Shown here piece after piece: positions 12,533 to 24,888 of a DNA stretch of 64,000 nucleotides. Source of the stretch: Silurus meridionalis (Eukaryota > Chordata > Actinopteri > Siluriformes > Siluridae); assembly GCF_014805685.1 (NCBI RefSeq), contig NC_060887.1:37982668-38046667 (forward strand). The letters are read 5' to 3'. A model generated the notes under the pieces. It saw nothing but the letters and a program-made list of their open reading frames with translations, ran no database searches and had not been told where the DNA came from. The translations under genes and the position numbers were made by a program. The first letter of the stretch is position 1. Each line of letters begins with the position of its first letter.

Positions 12533-13250
12533 CCACCATTAATGTTTTTTTTTTTTTATGTTTAATTAATGTTTTATTATTGTTTGATTTTTATGATGAA
12601 TAGATAATAGTAACAAGAATTGTAATGATAGTATTTATTAGTTAGACAGTTTTCTCATATTATTATTATTATTATTATTATTGTTGTTGTTGTTTTTTTC
12701 TTTTTGTTACAAATGTATTAACATCATAATATTAAAAATAAGAAATACTATTATTATTTCCCTGTTTCAGAACAAAGCAGTACTTATTTATACAACTAGT
12801 AAAACTACTACATTGATGCTTAGAATTACTAGTATTAGTTGCTTTCTTTAATATTCATCATACTGTTATTACTATTATTGTTATTACTACTGCCTTGTGT
12901 GCCACACTCACACACACACACTCACACACACATATACTGCATATTTTTTTTGAAGCAGCCATTTACATTCGTATAAGTTTGACTGCCAGACATCATCATC
13001 GTCAGTCACAACACCACATGTGCACATGTAAAAGTATGCGTAAGAGTGTTTTTGTGTGTGTGTGTGTGTGTGTGAGTTTAGAAAAAAGAGAGTGATGCTG
13101 AGGATAGGATGCGAATGAGGAGGCAGGATATACAGCCAGATGAAGGGATGAGGTTTTGACGCTAAGCATGTAGCTAAGCTATGTGTATGTGCGTTTGTGT
13201 GTGTGTGTGATAGCGATGGCGTGATGAGATGGAGCGAAAGGCCCACTGAC
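12533..13250. other. Intron flank between minisatellite and LE2 exon
   Basis: AT-rich DNA with poly-T, an ATT triplet run (about 12658-12682), CA at 12907-12930 and GT at 13053-13073. No coding sequence was seen. Confidence 0.7.
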
Positions 13251-13418
13251 CTATACACACATTCTCATCGTCGAGCTCGGCCGAAGCATTGCGGTAGAAG
13301 CCCAGCTTGCAGAGCTGACAGTGCTGCCCCCTAGTGTTGTGCTTACAGCTCACGCAAATCACCGTGTTTATCAGCTCGATGTAGCTGCAGCGGTTCGAGT
13401 GGCCGAAACACTCGCAGT
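13251..13418 (-). CDS. ntng1: Netrin-G1 exon: laminin-type EGF domain 2
   Basis: A 168-nt exon with acceptor TGCAAG (AG at 13420-13419) and donor ATAG|GTCAGT (13250-13245). It is symmetric in phase 1. It encodes [20 protein letters not shown], then [13 protein letters not shown] and a C-terminal part with [12 protein letters not shown], so all eight laminin-EGF cysteines are present. The block is nearly the same as mammalian netrin-G1, which as I recall has [18 protein letters not shown] and NASAQLDDENVC; netrin-G2 has CECYGHSNRC, so G1 fits better. The first codon depends on the upstream exon: Asn (A+AC) after the 27-nt microexon, Asp (G+AC) after the 45-nt cassette. NAS is a possible N-glycosylation site. 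The exon lies between two related minisatellites. Confidence 0.97.
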
Positions 13419-14142
13419 CTTGCACACACAGGGAGAGAAATGGGACCGGGTCTGTAAGCCATGTGTGTGTATACCTGTGTGTATGTGTGTGTGTTTGTGT
13501 TGTAATGGCTCATGCTCCGAAAAAAGCAGAATGATTGCTCGATTTGAGGCTCATGAGAAAGCAATGGAGTTAGTATACGCTCACTGTGTTTAGGTGTGTG
13601 TGTGTTAGTGTGTGTGTTAGTGTGTGTGTGTGTGTGTTAGTGTGTGTGTGTGTGTGTGTGTGGGTGCATGCTTGGTTAGGACCGCAGGATGTCGGGGTGC
13701 GTTTAGAAATAGGAGAAACGTGTGTGTTAATGAGACGTTAAGGTTTGTAGCACACATTACCACAGGATGATGACGATGATGTAGATGATGAAGAAAACAG
13801 GATGATGTAATGATTGAAGAAGTCAAAGTGAAACAAATCCACAAAGCAGATGCAATCTTCAACCATGCAGGATTGAAAATTAGATTTTTGCAAGTTTGTT
13901 TGAACACATTCGGAAATGAAAGATGGACGAGTGCATGTGCCAATAATCGCATCTTGGGTTCCAATTGGGAAAAAAAAGGTTCTAGATTTAAAGAATGTTT
14001 TTTTTTGTTTTTTGTTTTTTTACAAATTGCAGTTATTTATTGTGTTAAATGCAACAATTTAACACACTTGCAGTGAATGTGCAGAGCAACTCAAATACGG
14101 TGGTCGCTAACAATCACTAAACTACACTTAAATTTCACTATT
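13419..14142. other. Intron flank upstream of LE2 with short GT runs
   Basis: Interrupted GT runs lie at about 13590-13662, followed by GATGATGACGATGATG-like sequence near 13767-13785 and poly-T. No exon or element was recognised. Confidence 0.6.
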
Positions 14143-16392
14143 ACTGTCACCATTACTGCCATTACTGTCACTATTACAGCTACTATTATTGTCATTACAG
14201 TCACTATTACTGCCACTATAACTGCCATTACTGTCACTATTACTGCCACTATTACTGCCATTACTGTCACCATTACTGCCATTACTGTCACTATTACTGT
14301 TACTATTATTCTCATTACTATCACTATTACTGCCATTACTGTCACTATTACTGCCACTATTACTGCCATTACTGTCACTATTACTACCACTATTACTGCC
14401 ATTACTGTCACCATTATTGCCATTACTGTCATTATTACTGCTACTATTACTGTCATTACTGTCACTATTACTGCCACTATTACTGCCATTACTGTCACTA
14501 TTACTGCCACTATTACTGCCATAACTGTCACTATTACTGCTACTATTACTGTCATTACTGTCACCATTACTGCCATTACTGTCATTATTACTGCTACCAT
14601 TACTGCCATTACTGTCACTATTACAGCTACTATTATTGTCATTACAGTCACTATTACTGCCACTATAACTGCCATTACTGTCACTATTACTGCCACTATT
14701 ACTGCCATTACTGTCACCATTACTGCCATTACTGTCATTATTACTGCTACTATTACTGTCATTACTGTCACTATTACTGCCATTACTGTCACTATTACTG
14801 CCACTATTACTGCCATTACTGTCACTATTACTACCACTATTACTGCCATTACTGTCACCATTATTGCCATTACTGTCATTATTACTGCTACTATTACTGT
14901 CATTACTGTCACTATTACTGCCACTATTACTGCCATTACTGTCACTATTACTGCCACTATTACTGCCATAACTGTCACTATTACTGCTACTATTACTGTC
15001 ATTACTGTCACCATTACTGCCATTACTGTCATTATTACTGCTACTATTACTGCCATTACTGTCACTATTACTGCTACTATTACTGTCATTACTGTCACTA
15101 TTGCTGCCACTATTACTGCCATTACTGTCACTATTACTGCCACTATTACTGCCATTACTGTCACCATTACTGCCATTACTGTCATTATTACTGCTTCTAT
15201 TACTGTTATTACAGTCACTATTACTGTCACTATCACTGCCATTACTGTCACTATTACTGCAATTACTGTCATTATTACTGCTACTATTACTGTCATTACT
15301 GTCACTATTACTGCCACTATTACTGCCATTACTGTCACCATTACTGCCACTATTACTGCTACTATTACTGTCATTACAGTCACTATTACTGCCACTATTA
15401 CTGCCATTACTGTCACTATTACTGCCATTACTGTCAACATTACTGCCATTACTGTCACTATTACTGCCACTATTACTGTCATTACAGTCACTATTACTGT
15501 CACGATAACTGCCATTACTGTCACTATTACTGCCACTATTACTGCAATTACTGTCCCTATTACTGCCACTATTACTGCCATTAATGTTACTATTACTGCC
15601 ATTACTGTCACTACTATTGCCATTACTGTCACTATTACTGCCACTATTACTGTCATTACAGTCACTATTACTGCCACTATTACTGCCATTACTGTCACTA
15701 TTACTGCCATACTGTCACTATTAATGCCACTATTACTGTCATTACAGTCACTATTACTGTCACCATTACTGCCATTACTGTAAATATTACTGCAATTACA
15801 GTCACTATAACTGCCATTACAGTCACTATTACTGCCACTATTACAGCCATTACTGTCAGTATTACTGCCATTACTGTCACTATTACTGCCATTATTACTG
15901 TCACTATTACTGCTATTGCTGTCACTATTACTGCCACTATTACTGTCACTATACTGTCTGCTAAATGCCACAAATGCACTATTACTGCCATTACTGTCAC
16001 TATTACTGCCACTATTACTTCCATTACTGTCACTATTATTGCCATTACTGTCACTATTACAGTCATAATTACTGCCATTACTGTCAGTATAATTGCTACT
16101 ATTACTGCCATTACTGTCACTTTTACTGTCACTTTTACTGTCACTATTACAGTCATAATTACTGCCATTACTGTTACTATTATTCTCATTACTATCACTA
16201 TTACTGCCATTACTGTCAATATTACAGTCATAATTCCTGCTATTACTGTCACTATGACTGTCACTATTACTGTTACTATTACTGGCATTACTGTCACTAT
16301 TACTATTTACATTACTATCATTTTTACTATAACTATAACTGTCACTAATACTGCCATCACAGTCACTATTTTTGCCATTACAGTCATACTTT
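14143..16392. repeat. Minisatellite of about 2.25 kb related to the 8.8-12.5 kb array
   Basis: Tandem ATTACTGCC, ATTACTGTC and ACT blocks joined into units of about 15, 18 and 21 bp (for example ATTACTGTCACTATTACTGCC). The core ATTACTGTCA(C/T)TATTACT is shared with the larger array on the other side of the LE2 exon, in the same orientation. It diverges toward 16400. Open frames reading ITVTITA are a by-product of codon-length units. Confidence 0.95.
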
Positions 16393-16986
16393 AGGGTGTT
16401 TTCTGGCTCCCATGTAACACTGGAGAATATACAGACCCGTGATTGAGATGTGTAATATAACGTAGTTGAGGTTTCTGATAAAGCTGATGATGTTCCTCAC
16501 TGTGGTATCAGCCTGTGCTTGGAATGGCAAAGAGAAGCTGGAACTTCTGTGTGTACATCCCCAGGCCTAAATTCCCTTCATACATCCCAAAATAACAAAG
16601 TTTTCCAGGTCACAGACTGGAGAGCGATGCGCCGGGCCTCAGCGTCCCTTCACCAGAGAAACGTAAGGAGAGTGCTAACTGTAGCCATATTGATTCCGTC
16701 AGATCCACCATGAGAAATTACACGTCCTTATCTGAACCACAGCAAATATTCCTCATCTATCCATCTTCTATTAAAGATTTCCTCAGTACATCGTCTCTGC
16801 TCGTCCCAGTTTCACAACAGGAACAACTGAGAGTGGGGGAGGGGGCGGGCTCGACTCGACTCGACTCGACTCGGAAACGACGTGCAAATGGGTTCTTATG
16901 GAAAAGACTATAATACGAAGAAATAATTAAAATAGCAGCCGGAATAAACATGAGAATTCACACAAGGTTTCTCTTCTCTTCTTTCT

Positions 16987-17017
<31 letters not shown>

Positions 17018-17061
17018 CCCTATTTCTCTCTGGTCTAGTTTCTCTTTAACACCCAAGTGTG

Positions 17062-17105
<44 letters not shown>

Positions 17106-17219
17106 TGTGTGCGTGCGTGTGTGTGTGTGTGTGTGTGTTTTGTTTGGTGAAGTCGATACACTGCAGTCTGTGTTTGTGAGCAGGGCTTTCATTATCATGA
17201 TCCGGATTGAGGTCAGGTC

Positions 17220-17278
<59 letters not shown>

Positions 17279-17584
17279 GGATATACAATGATCTGAACAC
17301 TGGTGTTCACCAGCAACAACTGCTTTATTTTATCACAAACAATAACGATTTTATACTGTGAACTCTGCACTCGTTTATTTCCTCACCACTTCATGTGTTT
17401 ACTTCCTTCTCGTTCTCTCCATCTCTCTATATAATTTCTATAGCTTTAATTATCATTAATTATTACACATCTTTTTTTATCTTTATGCTACCTTCTAGTC
17501 TTTCTTTCTTTTTTCTTTGTGATTTAAATTTTTTTCTTTCTTTTCCTTTTTAGTGCCCAGCATCCTTCCTTCCTTCCTTCCTTC

Positions 17585-17627
<43 letters not shown>

Positions 17628-18384
17628 TAGTCAATAATTGTTTTTCGTGTATTTTTAGTTGCTTCTGTTCCTTCTTTCCTTGTTTCTGATTAGAAGTAGG
17701 TCACATGTCTGGTACACTGTGGTTGGTAATGAAGTGTGCAGCTCCTCAGTACAGATGTTTTAGTTTACGGTTATATATTCAGCAGTGTTTCGGGCTGTAG
17801 CTGAGTTTCTCACTCACACAGATGATCCATGGAAAGCGTCTATGAAATGAACACTCTCACGTTACTGGTTTCCAGCCCCAGCTTCGTCTCTTCACGTGTT
17901 CACGTGAGACACTGCGAGTGACATTCCTACACGATGCCTGCACTCTGATCGCTACACTGTTTTGCAAAATCACACCAGCCTTATGATTTATCCAAAAAAA
18001 TGTGAAAATGTCACATTTTTTCCGACCTGCTGCACATATCTGCGGAAAACTCACAGATGTCTGGATTCCCACAATCCGAGTGGTGATATGATCAAGTTTG
18101 AGATTAGGTGATGAAATCTCCTTTAAGCTCTGCCCTTGGGGACTCAGGGATGTTTTTCATTCAGGAAAAAAAAAACCCACTAGTCACCAGAAAGGCTTTG
18201 CTTTACCCTACACCATATCAGAACACCATCACTCCATCACCCAGGAGCTCAAAAAACAGGGACTAAAGGACAGCAGGGGAAAATATAACGCATATAATGT
18301 GGTTAATATCAGATTCATACAGTAGACCACGCGGTGGGGGGTGGGAGGGGGTAAACATCTGTATGAATCTGTTTGAACTCCTAC
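16393..18384. other. Intron with microsatellites; no gene seen
   Basis: Contents include a short CGACT pentamer run (about 16853-16873), CTTT repeats (16987-17016), GT with GCGT interruptions (17059-17138), CA (17223-17276) and CCTT/CTTT repeats (17567-17627). The rest looks like unique, non-coding DNA. Confidence 0.7.
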
Positions 18385-18429
18385 CTTTCTGAACGGACGA
18401 CACGGTGGGCAAATCAACCTGAGGAGCTA
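18385..18429 (-). CDS. ntng1: Netrin-G1 45-nt alternative cassette exon
   Basis: A 45-nt block with acceptor ATATGTGCAG (AG at 18431-18430) and donor AAAG|GTAGGA (GT at 18384-18383). It has two leading bases, 14 codons and one trailing base, so it is a symmetric phase-1 cassette exon. Read after a G-ending exon it gives VAPQVDLPTVSSVQK; after the A-ending 27-nt microexon the first residue is Ile. This resembles a segment of splice-variable netrin-G1 isoforms that I recall from mammals as VAPKLALSTVSSVQ. It has no cysteines and would add a flexible Ser/Thr/Pro linker between LE1 and LE2. Joining to LE2 gives QKDCECFGH. The recalled mammalian match should be confirmed by alignment. Confidence 0.82.
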
Positions 18430-18994
18430 CTGCACATATTACAGAGACACAAAACAAACAAAAAAAAACAACAACAACACAACAGAACGAATTAAATGTA
18501 GCATGAACACAAATCAGTTATGACTTTAAAAATAGATTGTAACACAACAACCGTGGCAGTGTGAGCGTGACATGGAAACATGCTGTATACACTAACCATT
18601 ATCTAAAGCTTTCCTCATGACCTCATGAAACCTCATGAAGATTTGCCTCATCTTCAACTTCATAACTACTCAGGAAGTGGACGAGAAATACCTTTATACA
18701 GACTCTGTTGTAAAAATCATCCTGACTTGCACTTTATGCGTCCCATCATTTGCAGAAAGCCAAAGCAGACTGACTCGAGAGACTGCAGATCTGTAGAGCG
18801 CTCATTACTGGAGCGTTTTCCCGTAGACCACAATGTTTTCGCAAAGGATTATTATCTGAAAACTCTATCCCAAAGCAGTTTTCTCAAAAGGAAAAAAATG
18901 TGGAATGTAAATATAAATATATATGTAAATATAGTCGATTGTATTAATAAAAAAATAAATAATAAAAAATAGGAAAGGATCATTTTTACTCTTC
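18430..18994. other. Intron upstream of the cassette exon
   Basis: AT-rich DNA with ACAACA runs near 18468-18483. No coding or repeat family was recognised. Confidence 0.5.
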
Positions 18995-20505
18995 ACAACC
19001 TTCTAACCAATCACTATACCCTTCACACTCATCCTTCTGACCAATCATTATACCCTACACACTCATCCTTCTGATCAATCACTATACCCTTCACACTCAT
19101 CCTTCTGATCAATCACTATACCCTACACACTCAACCTTCTGATCAATCACTATACCCTACACACTCATCCTTCTGATCAATCACTATACCCTTCACACTC
19201 ATCCTTCTGATCAATCACTATACCCTACACACTCATCCTTCTGACCAATCACTATACCCTACACACTCATCCTTCTGATCAATCACTATACCTACACACT
19301 CATCCTTCTGATCAATCTCTATACCCTACACACTCATCCTTCTGATCAATCATTATACCTACACACTCATCCTTCTGATCAATCACTATACCCTACACAC
19401 TCATCCTTCTGACCAATCACTATTCCCTACACACTCATCCTTCTGATCAATCACTATACCCTACACTCATCCTTCTGACCAATCACTATACCCTACACAC
19501 TCATCCTTCTGAACAATCACTATACCCTACACACTCATCCTTCTGTCTAATCTTTATACCCTACACACTCATCCTTCTGATCAATCACTATACCCTACAC
19601 ACTCATCCTTCTGACCAATCTCTATACCCTACACACTCATCCTTCTGATCAATCACTATACCCTACACACTCATCCTTCTGACCAATCACTATACCCTAC
19701 ACACTCATCCTTCTGATCAATCTCTATACCCTACACACTCATCCTTCTGATCAATCTCTATACCCTACACACTCATCCTTCTGATCAATCATTATACCCT
19801 ACACACTCATCCTTCTGATCAATCACTATACCCTACACACTCATCCTTCTGACCAATCACTATTCCCTACACACTCATCCTTCTGATCAATCACTATACC
19901 CTACACACTCATCCTTCTGACCAATCACTATACCCTACACACTCATCCTTCTGACCAATCACTATACCCTACACACTCATCCTTCTGACCAATCACTATA
20001 CCCTACACACTCATCCTTCTGAACAATCACTATACCCTACACACTCATCCTTCTGTCTAATCTTTATACCCTACACACTTATCCTTCTGATCAATCACTA
20101 TACCCTACACACTCATCCTTCTGACCAATCTCTATACCCTACACACTTATCCTTCTGATCAATCACTATACCCTACACACTCATCCTTCTGACCAATCAC
20201 TATTCCCTACACACTCATCCTTCTGACCAATCATTATACCCTACACACTCATCCTTCTGATCAATCACTATTCCCTACACACTCATCCTTCTGATCAATC
20301 ACTATTCCCTACACACTTATCCTTCTGATCAATCACTATACCCTACACTCATCCTTCTGACCAATCACTATACCCTACACACTCATCCTTCTGACCAATC
20401 ACTATTCCCTACACACTCATCCTTCTGACCAATCATTATACCCTACACACTCATCCTTCTGATCAATCACTATTCCCTACACACTCATCCTTTTGACCAG
20501 TCACT
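18995..20505. repeat. 34-bp minisatellite, about 44 copies
   Basis: The unit is CCTTCTGATCAATCACTATA followed by CCCTACACACTCAT. Copies vary at GATCAATC/GACCAATC, ACTATACC/ACTATTCC and ACACTC/ACTC. A block containing TGTCTAATCTTTATAC recurs near 19544 and 20055, showing copying of several units together. The GACCAATCA variant carries a CCAAT pentamer. Confidence 0.95.
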
Positions 20506-20812
20506 TTACAGTCTTTACCACGTCATTGCTGTACAACTCTGATTTAAACCCACCTTTAATGACCATTTCCTACACACTAAACATCCATTCATCTATTCAG
20601 TATTTATTTTGATCTTTCACGTTTTCACCAGTTCTTCCTTGCAACTTACACCACACACATACCACCCACACCCTTAAACACCATCTCCCTCACTCTACAA
20701 CCCCATTTATTTCAATTAACTCCAAAACCCTAGAAATCCTTCCATCCCAATTTATTTCTGCATCTTCATACCATTATGCCCCTAAAAAATCATTTCTACC
20801 CAACATCTACTA
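20506..20812. other. Intron, unique-looking DNA
   Basis: C- and A-rich non-coding sequence next to the minisatellite. Nothing was recognised. Confidence 0.5.
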
Positions 20813-21010
20813 GTGGTGTATGAATTACACAAATCATGTACTTGAGTAGAGGTAGAGGTCCAGAAAGTGAAAGTAGAAAGTGTCCCTTTAAACCTTCACT
20901 TGAGTAAAAGTACAAAAGTTTTTACCTTCACATGTACTTAAGTATCAATGATTTATTATAACTTTAATGTTCCTATAATCTATTATTACTATTGTTTACT
21001 ATTGCAATGA
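20813..21010. mobile_element. hAT-like (Tol2-type) non-autonomous fragment
   Basis: Contains GTACTTGAGTAGAGGTAGAG, CACTTGAGTAAAAGTACAAA and ATGTACTTAAGTATCAATGA. Repeated ACTTGAGTA/TACTTAAGTA blocks are typical of the ends of Tol2-like hAT elements in teleosts. No transposase was found nearby. The assignment is by motif only. Confidence 0.5.
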
Positions 21011-21887
21011 TCATGAGCCCAAAACCATTTTTTTCAACGATTTAAAAAAATGATCTAAATAAGCTCACGTGTGTTGTGGTGAGTTCGAGTCTGGAGTTTC
21101 TTTATCATTTATTTCTCTTTCAATGTTCTGTTAGCTTTTGAACTGATGCTGAACTGTATGTTGGTGATCAGTAGATACCAACAACTGGCAATGATGATTC
21201 TAGCATGAACTCCTGGGTGAACTACGCCATGACCCAAGTCCCCCCACTGATTAGTTTAATCCTAGTCTTTTACCCTCCCATTCTTTACACTCGACCTTAA
21301 ATTCCTTTGACTGAACCTTATGCCCTAAAAAATGAATCTTCAACCTTTTATTCCAGATCTTCATGGTTGACCCCGTCACCCTACAAACCAGTTCTCTCCA
21401 AGATGTTTGCTCCACTTGATATATTTTTCCTCTATTCTTTATCCGAACTGAAAGAAAATCAAGAGTCTTCACAGTCCCCCTGCAAAATAATGAAGTCTAA
21501 AAGTCTGCGAAAACTGGAGCAAGTGTGTGTGGATGCGAGTGTGTTTGTGCAGGAAAAGAGGTCTGCTGTTTCTTCTAGCTGTAGAATCTCAGCGCCGCTC
21601 TCAGACTTGTCAGAATGCCTCGTGGAGGAGTGAGACAGAAGGAAGAAGGCAAAAACAAGTTTGACCAGTTGGAGGTTGTCAAGACTTTCGCCTGACAGCA
21701 CAGCAAACAAGAACCCCTACGAAAAAATTGGCAGGCAGAATCTCTGGTGATTTCATTCAACTCGCTACAGACTGCTGTGTGTGGCAGATCTGGGGGTAAA
21801 AAAAAAGAAAAAGAAAAAAAAAAGAAAGGAAAAAAAACAACAAAGAAAACAGTATTTTGGTCTGAGTTGGTTGGAAGTGGATCCTAC
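21011..21887. other. Intron, no feature recognised
   Basis: Mixed unique sequence with an A-rich run (about 21797-21840). No gene was seen. Confidence 0.5.
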
Positions 21888-21908
21888 CTTGATTTCGGTT
21901 AGCAACAC
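21888..21908 (-). other. Possible 21-nt phase-1 microexon (unproven)
   Basis: A minus-strand block of 21 nt lies between TTTCGTCTCTAG (AG at 21910-21909) and the donor CAAG|GTAGGA. It is symmetric in phase 1 and reads (x)VANRNQ(x). A short VANHKR peptide occurs, as I recall, in some mammalian netrin-G1 isoforms. However, it would follow the VAP...SSVQ segment there, while here it lies upstream of it. It may well be chance. Confidence 0.22.
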
Positions 21909-22309
21909 CTAGAGACGAAACGTTCTGCCGGACTGTATGCAATCAGGAGAGACGAGGAGTTGTTAGAATGAACCTTATTATGTGATCAATCAGATGCACT
22001 AAAAATGGATCTAGGTTGGACCAGGTGGACACAGACATGGCTACACACCCACACACACCACACACACACACACACACACACCACACACAGGGCTACGGCT
22101 TGGGTTCTGCAAACCTCTCTTGCACACCAGGGAACCGCCAAGCCTGACAGAGAACAAGCAGTAGATGCATCCCAAAACCAGTGGCACACGATCATTGTAT
22201 GTAATTTGATATGTTTCATGGTTCATCATCAAATGGACTGAAATTGAACTAAACAAACAAAAAAACCAAAAGAAAGATTAAGGACCTCACGTCAATGTAT
22301 GTTTATTTT

Positions 22310-22860
22310 TTTTTAGCTAGCTACGCCGATCTGCATGCCTCGCGCGACGTGTGGCTCTATATTTAACGAACGTGCACTTCAATTCGTCAAATTGATTATC
22401 CAATCGATATCTAATTACGTGACATTTCTGGAAGAAAGAATAACAATGAATTAGCGGCGCGAGAAGGCGCCGGTGGGCGCTAATGACGGATCTCCGTAAT
22501 TACATACAATTCTTCATTTCCTCCGAGAGAGGGCGGAAATGCTGGACGGCAAGGGATGAAGAAGTCTGCTGTCAAGCTCAGTAGCATAAAAACCCCCAAT
22601 TCCCTCACGCCAAACCACCACCACCTTCTCACCCCATCGTGTCCGTTCTCTCTGCCACTTTGTGAGCTAATAATCGTGAATTTCCGCGCGCCCCGCCCCT
22701 GGAGTGTATGCTTTATTAGGAACGCGATGTAGAGAAAAGTCCAGCGCTTGTGCTATTCATTACGCATCTGATAAAGGGGTGAGAGAACTTTTCCTCCACT
22801 TTGAATTACGGTTGTCTTAGACGTGAGGAAAAAAAAATACAACTGAAACGTCACAAAGGT
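22310..22860. other. Candidate conserved noncoding element
   Basis: A stretch free of simple repeats with homeodomain-type TAATTA/ATTA cores and GC-rich palindromic patches such as GCGCGAGAAGGCGCC. It includes ATTACGTGACATTT, CTCCGTAATTACATAC and GAATTAGCGGCG. This texture resembles deeply conserved regulatory DNA in fish introns, but I cannot measure conservation, so it is a suggestion only. Confidence 0.3.
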
Positions 22861-23261
22861 GTAAGCTAGCGTCTCTTTTCCTTTAGAACCGCTACACTGC
22901 TACACAATCCAACACGGTTTTTTGTTTGTTTGAAAAGGATTGAAAGCTTTTTTTTAACAAAATCATGACCTTTAGCTAGAATCTTTAGTTAGCTACGGGA
23001 TAACTTGCTAGTTAGGTAAAAAAGCTACACAGCTGCTAAGAACGCAGCTACTTCGCATAAGTAATCAAAGCCATCTAAAACATGCCCCCTGTCCATTCTT
23101 TTGATTGGGTCATTCGCCCCACTGGACCCTTTAAGACCCAACTGGATCCTGTTGAGTCTGTGAGCTAGCATGCTCTTCCTCAAAGAAGTCACCTATAAAA
23201 CCTAGGCGAATAAAGTAATCGAATACAAGCATAAGAATCAACCACAGAACTACACGATACT

Positions 23262-23665
23262 GCCAAAAGTATGTGGACACTTGACCTTAAGATCTGATGT
23301 CCCCTTTTTTTGACGTCCCCTTTCACATTTAGTCCCCATTTGCTTGTATAATAATCTGGAAATCAGGTTAATATTGAAGTGTGTTTTTGGGAGATTCAGC
23401 TATAAGGGTATTAGTAAAGTCAGTGGTAACTTGGTGATAAGATGTTGGACGGCTAATCTGGAGGTCGTATACCACCACCTCTGCTGGGCCCCTGAGTGAG
23501 GCCCTTAACCCTGAACTGCTCAGTTGTATAAACGAAATAAATGTAAGACACTCTGGATGAAGGTGTGTGTCAAAAGCCCTAAATGTAAATGTACTAATGT
23601 ACGTGAGGAGGCCTGGGGTGCAGTCAGCATTCACATTGATGGAGATTTTCCATTCCATCCCATGG
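23262..23665. mobile_element. Foldback repeat copy 2, split by another repeat
   Basis: The left part begins CCAAAAGTATGTGGACACTT and runs to GGTATTAGTAAAGTCAG at about 23422. The family continues at about 23600 with GAGGAGGCCTGGGGTGCAGT. The roughly 175 bp between (GGCCCCTGAGTGAGGCCCTT, then a CTCTGGATGAAGG block) belong to a different fish repeat, so this is a nested insertion. Confidence 0.65.
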
Positions 23666-24491
23666 AAAGCTGGAAAACTTTATGCTCCAGATTTGTGGAA
23701 AAGGCTGTCAAGTGTTTCCCCGATACTTGTTGGCGTTTAGTATAGGAAGGGTGTGTTAAAAAAAAGGAACGTTCGTCAATAAAACCCGGGCTGAAGGGAA
23801 CAAAACAAAGATAAGCAATGTGAACGACAAAGCGATTCATCAATGCCGAAAAGTATCGGAGTTTAGATGCTCATGTTTATCAGCAGAATCTAAAGGAAAA
23901 AGAGAAACACTGATTCTTATACAGTGCATTGTGTTTTTTTTTTATTCTCCATTAAAGCTGGAAAGGTTCTGTAAAGAGGACACACTTCACCATTCAACCT
24001 CATTACTCACAAAACCTAGAACATAAAGTATTTAAGACTAGCTTTCTAAAACAACCGAGTCTCGCTAACTCCCCCCCGAGGAGCCTGAGACGGGGCCGGG
24101 AGGAACAGAACAGGCCGGGAAAAACGATTAAAACAACCGAATTGGACGCTGATTAGTTCTGATGCTCACACGTCTGTCGTGTGTAGAAAAGAGAAAAAAG
24201 GTTAAAATGTAAATGAGGAGTGACTGCGTTTAATCAGCGCCGCTCCTTTAATGAAATGCGATCCTGTACGGCGTCTTAAAATATTAATTTTGCCCTAATA
24301 CCCGCGATAGGCAGGTCTCGGCAAGCTTAATAAGCGCGAGATAGAATTGAGAAAAGTCAATAAGGAATTCAATTATGTTTACGGAGAAACTGCTGTGTTC
24401 ATTTCTTTTCGGGGTTTTCTTCTCCTTTTCCATCACTCGGTTCACGCACGCTCGGACGTAATCTCGTCCTCCTCAAGGACACCTCTCCTTG

Positions 24492-24496
<5 letters not shown>
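23666..24496. other. Intron; possible conserved noncoding DNA near 24230-24360
   Basis: Unique-looking sequence. The part around 24230-24360 (GCCCTAATACCCGCGATAGG, AAGCTTAATAAGCGCGAG) lacks simple repeats and has the mixed AT/CG texture seen in fish regulatory DNA. No coding potential was recognised. Confidence 0.35.
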
Positions 24497-24526
<30 letters not shown>

Positions 24527-24603
24527 GGGTGGGGTGGGGTTTCTTTTGTGTTTCACATACATACACACGCACTGAGAGAACAATTGGTGACTGATTGGTG
24601 TTG

Positions 24604-24643
<40 letters not shown>

Positions 24644-24826
24644 CTGAATGGTAAGCCAGTCCTCTCTCATAGGGCATCCCCCCACCACACAAGCACACAA
24701 GCACACAAGCACACAAGCACACAAGCACACACACACACACACACACACACACCTGAATTTCGGTTTTACCATATGACGCAATTTTAAACGTTCTCATAAA
24801 GGGACCCTGAGACAGAATCAGAGTTT

Positions 24827-24884
<58 letters not shown>
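24497..24884. repeat. GT and CA microsatellite cluster
   Basis: GT runs at 24497-24524 and 24608-24640, an ACAAGC hexamer run (24690-24726), and CA runs at 24727-24752 and 24829-24884. Confidence 0.9.

Positions 24885-24888
<4 letters not shown>

Noticed and set aside
8689..12565. Very long Ser/Asn/Asp-rich and Ile/Thr/Val-rich open frames on both strands
   Set aside because: All follow from the 21-bp period of the minisatellite. Different frames read equally well, so none is a gene.
14077..15971. Open frames of about 570 and 630 codons (ITVTITA and VMAVIV repeats)
   Set aside because: Repeat-driven, as for the array at 8.8-12.5 kb. No start context, domain or codon bias.
18995..20505. CRISPR-like regular repeats
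   Set aside because: The repeats are contiguous 34-bp tandem units with no unique spacers, in vertebrate DNA. It is a minisatellite.
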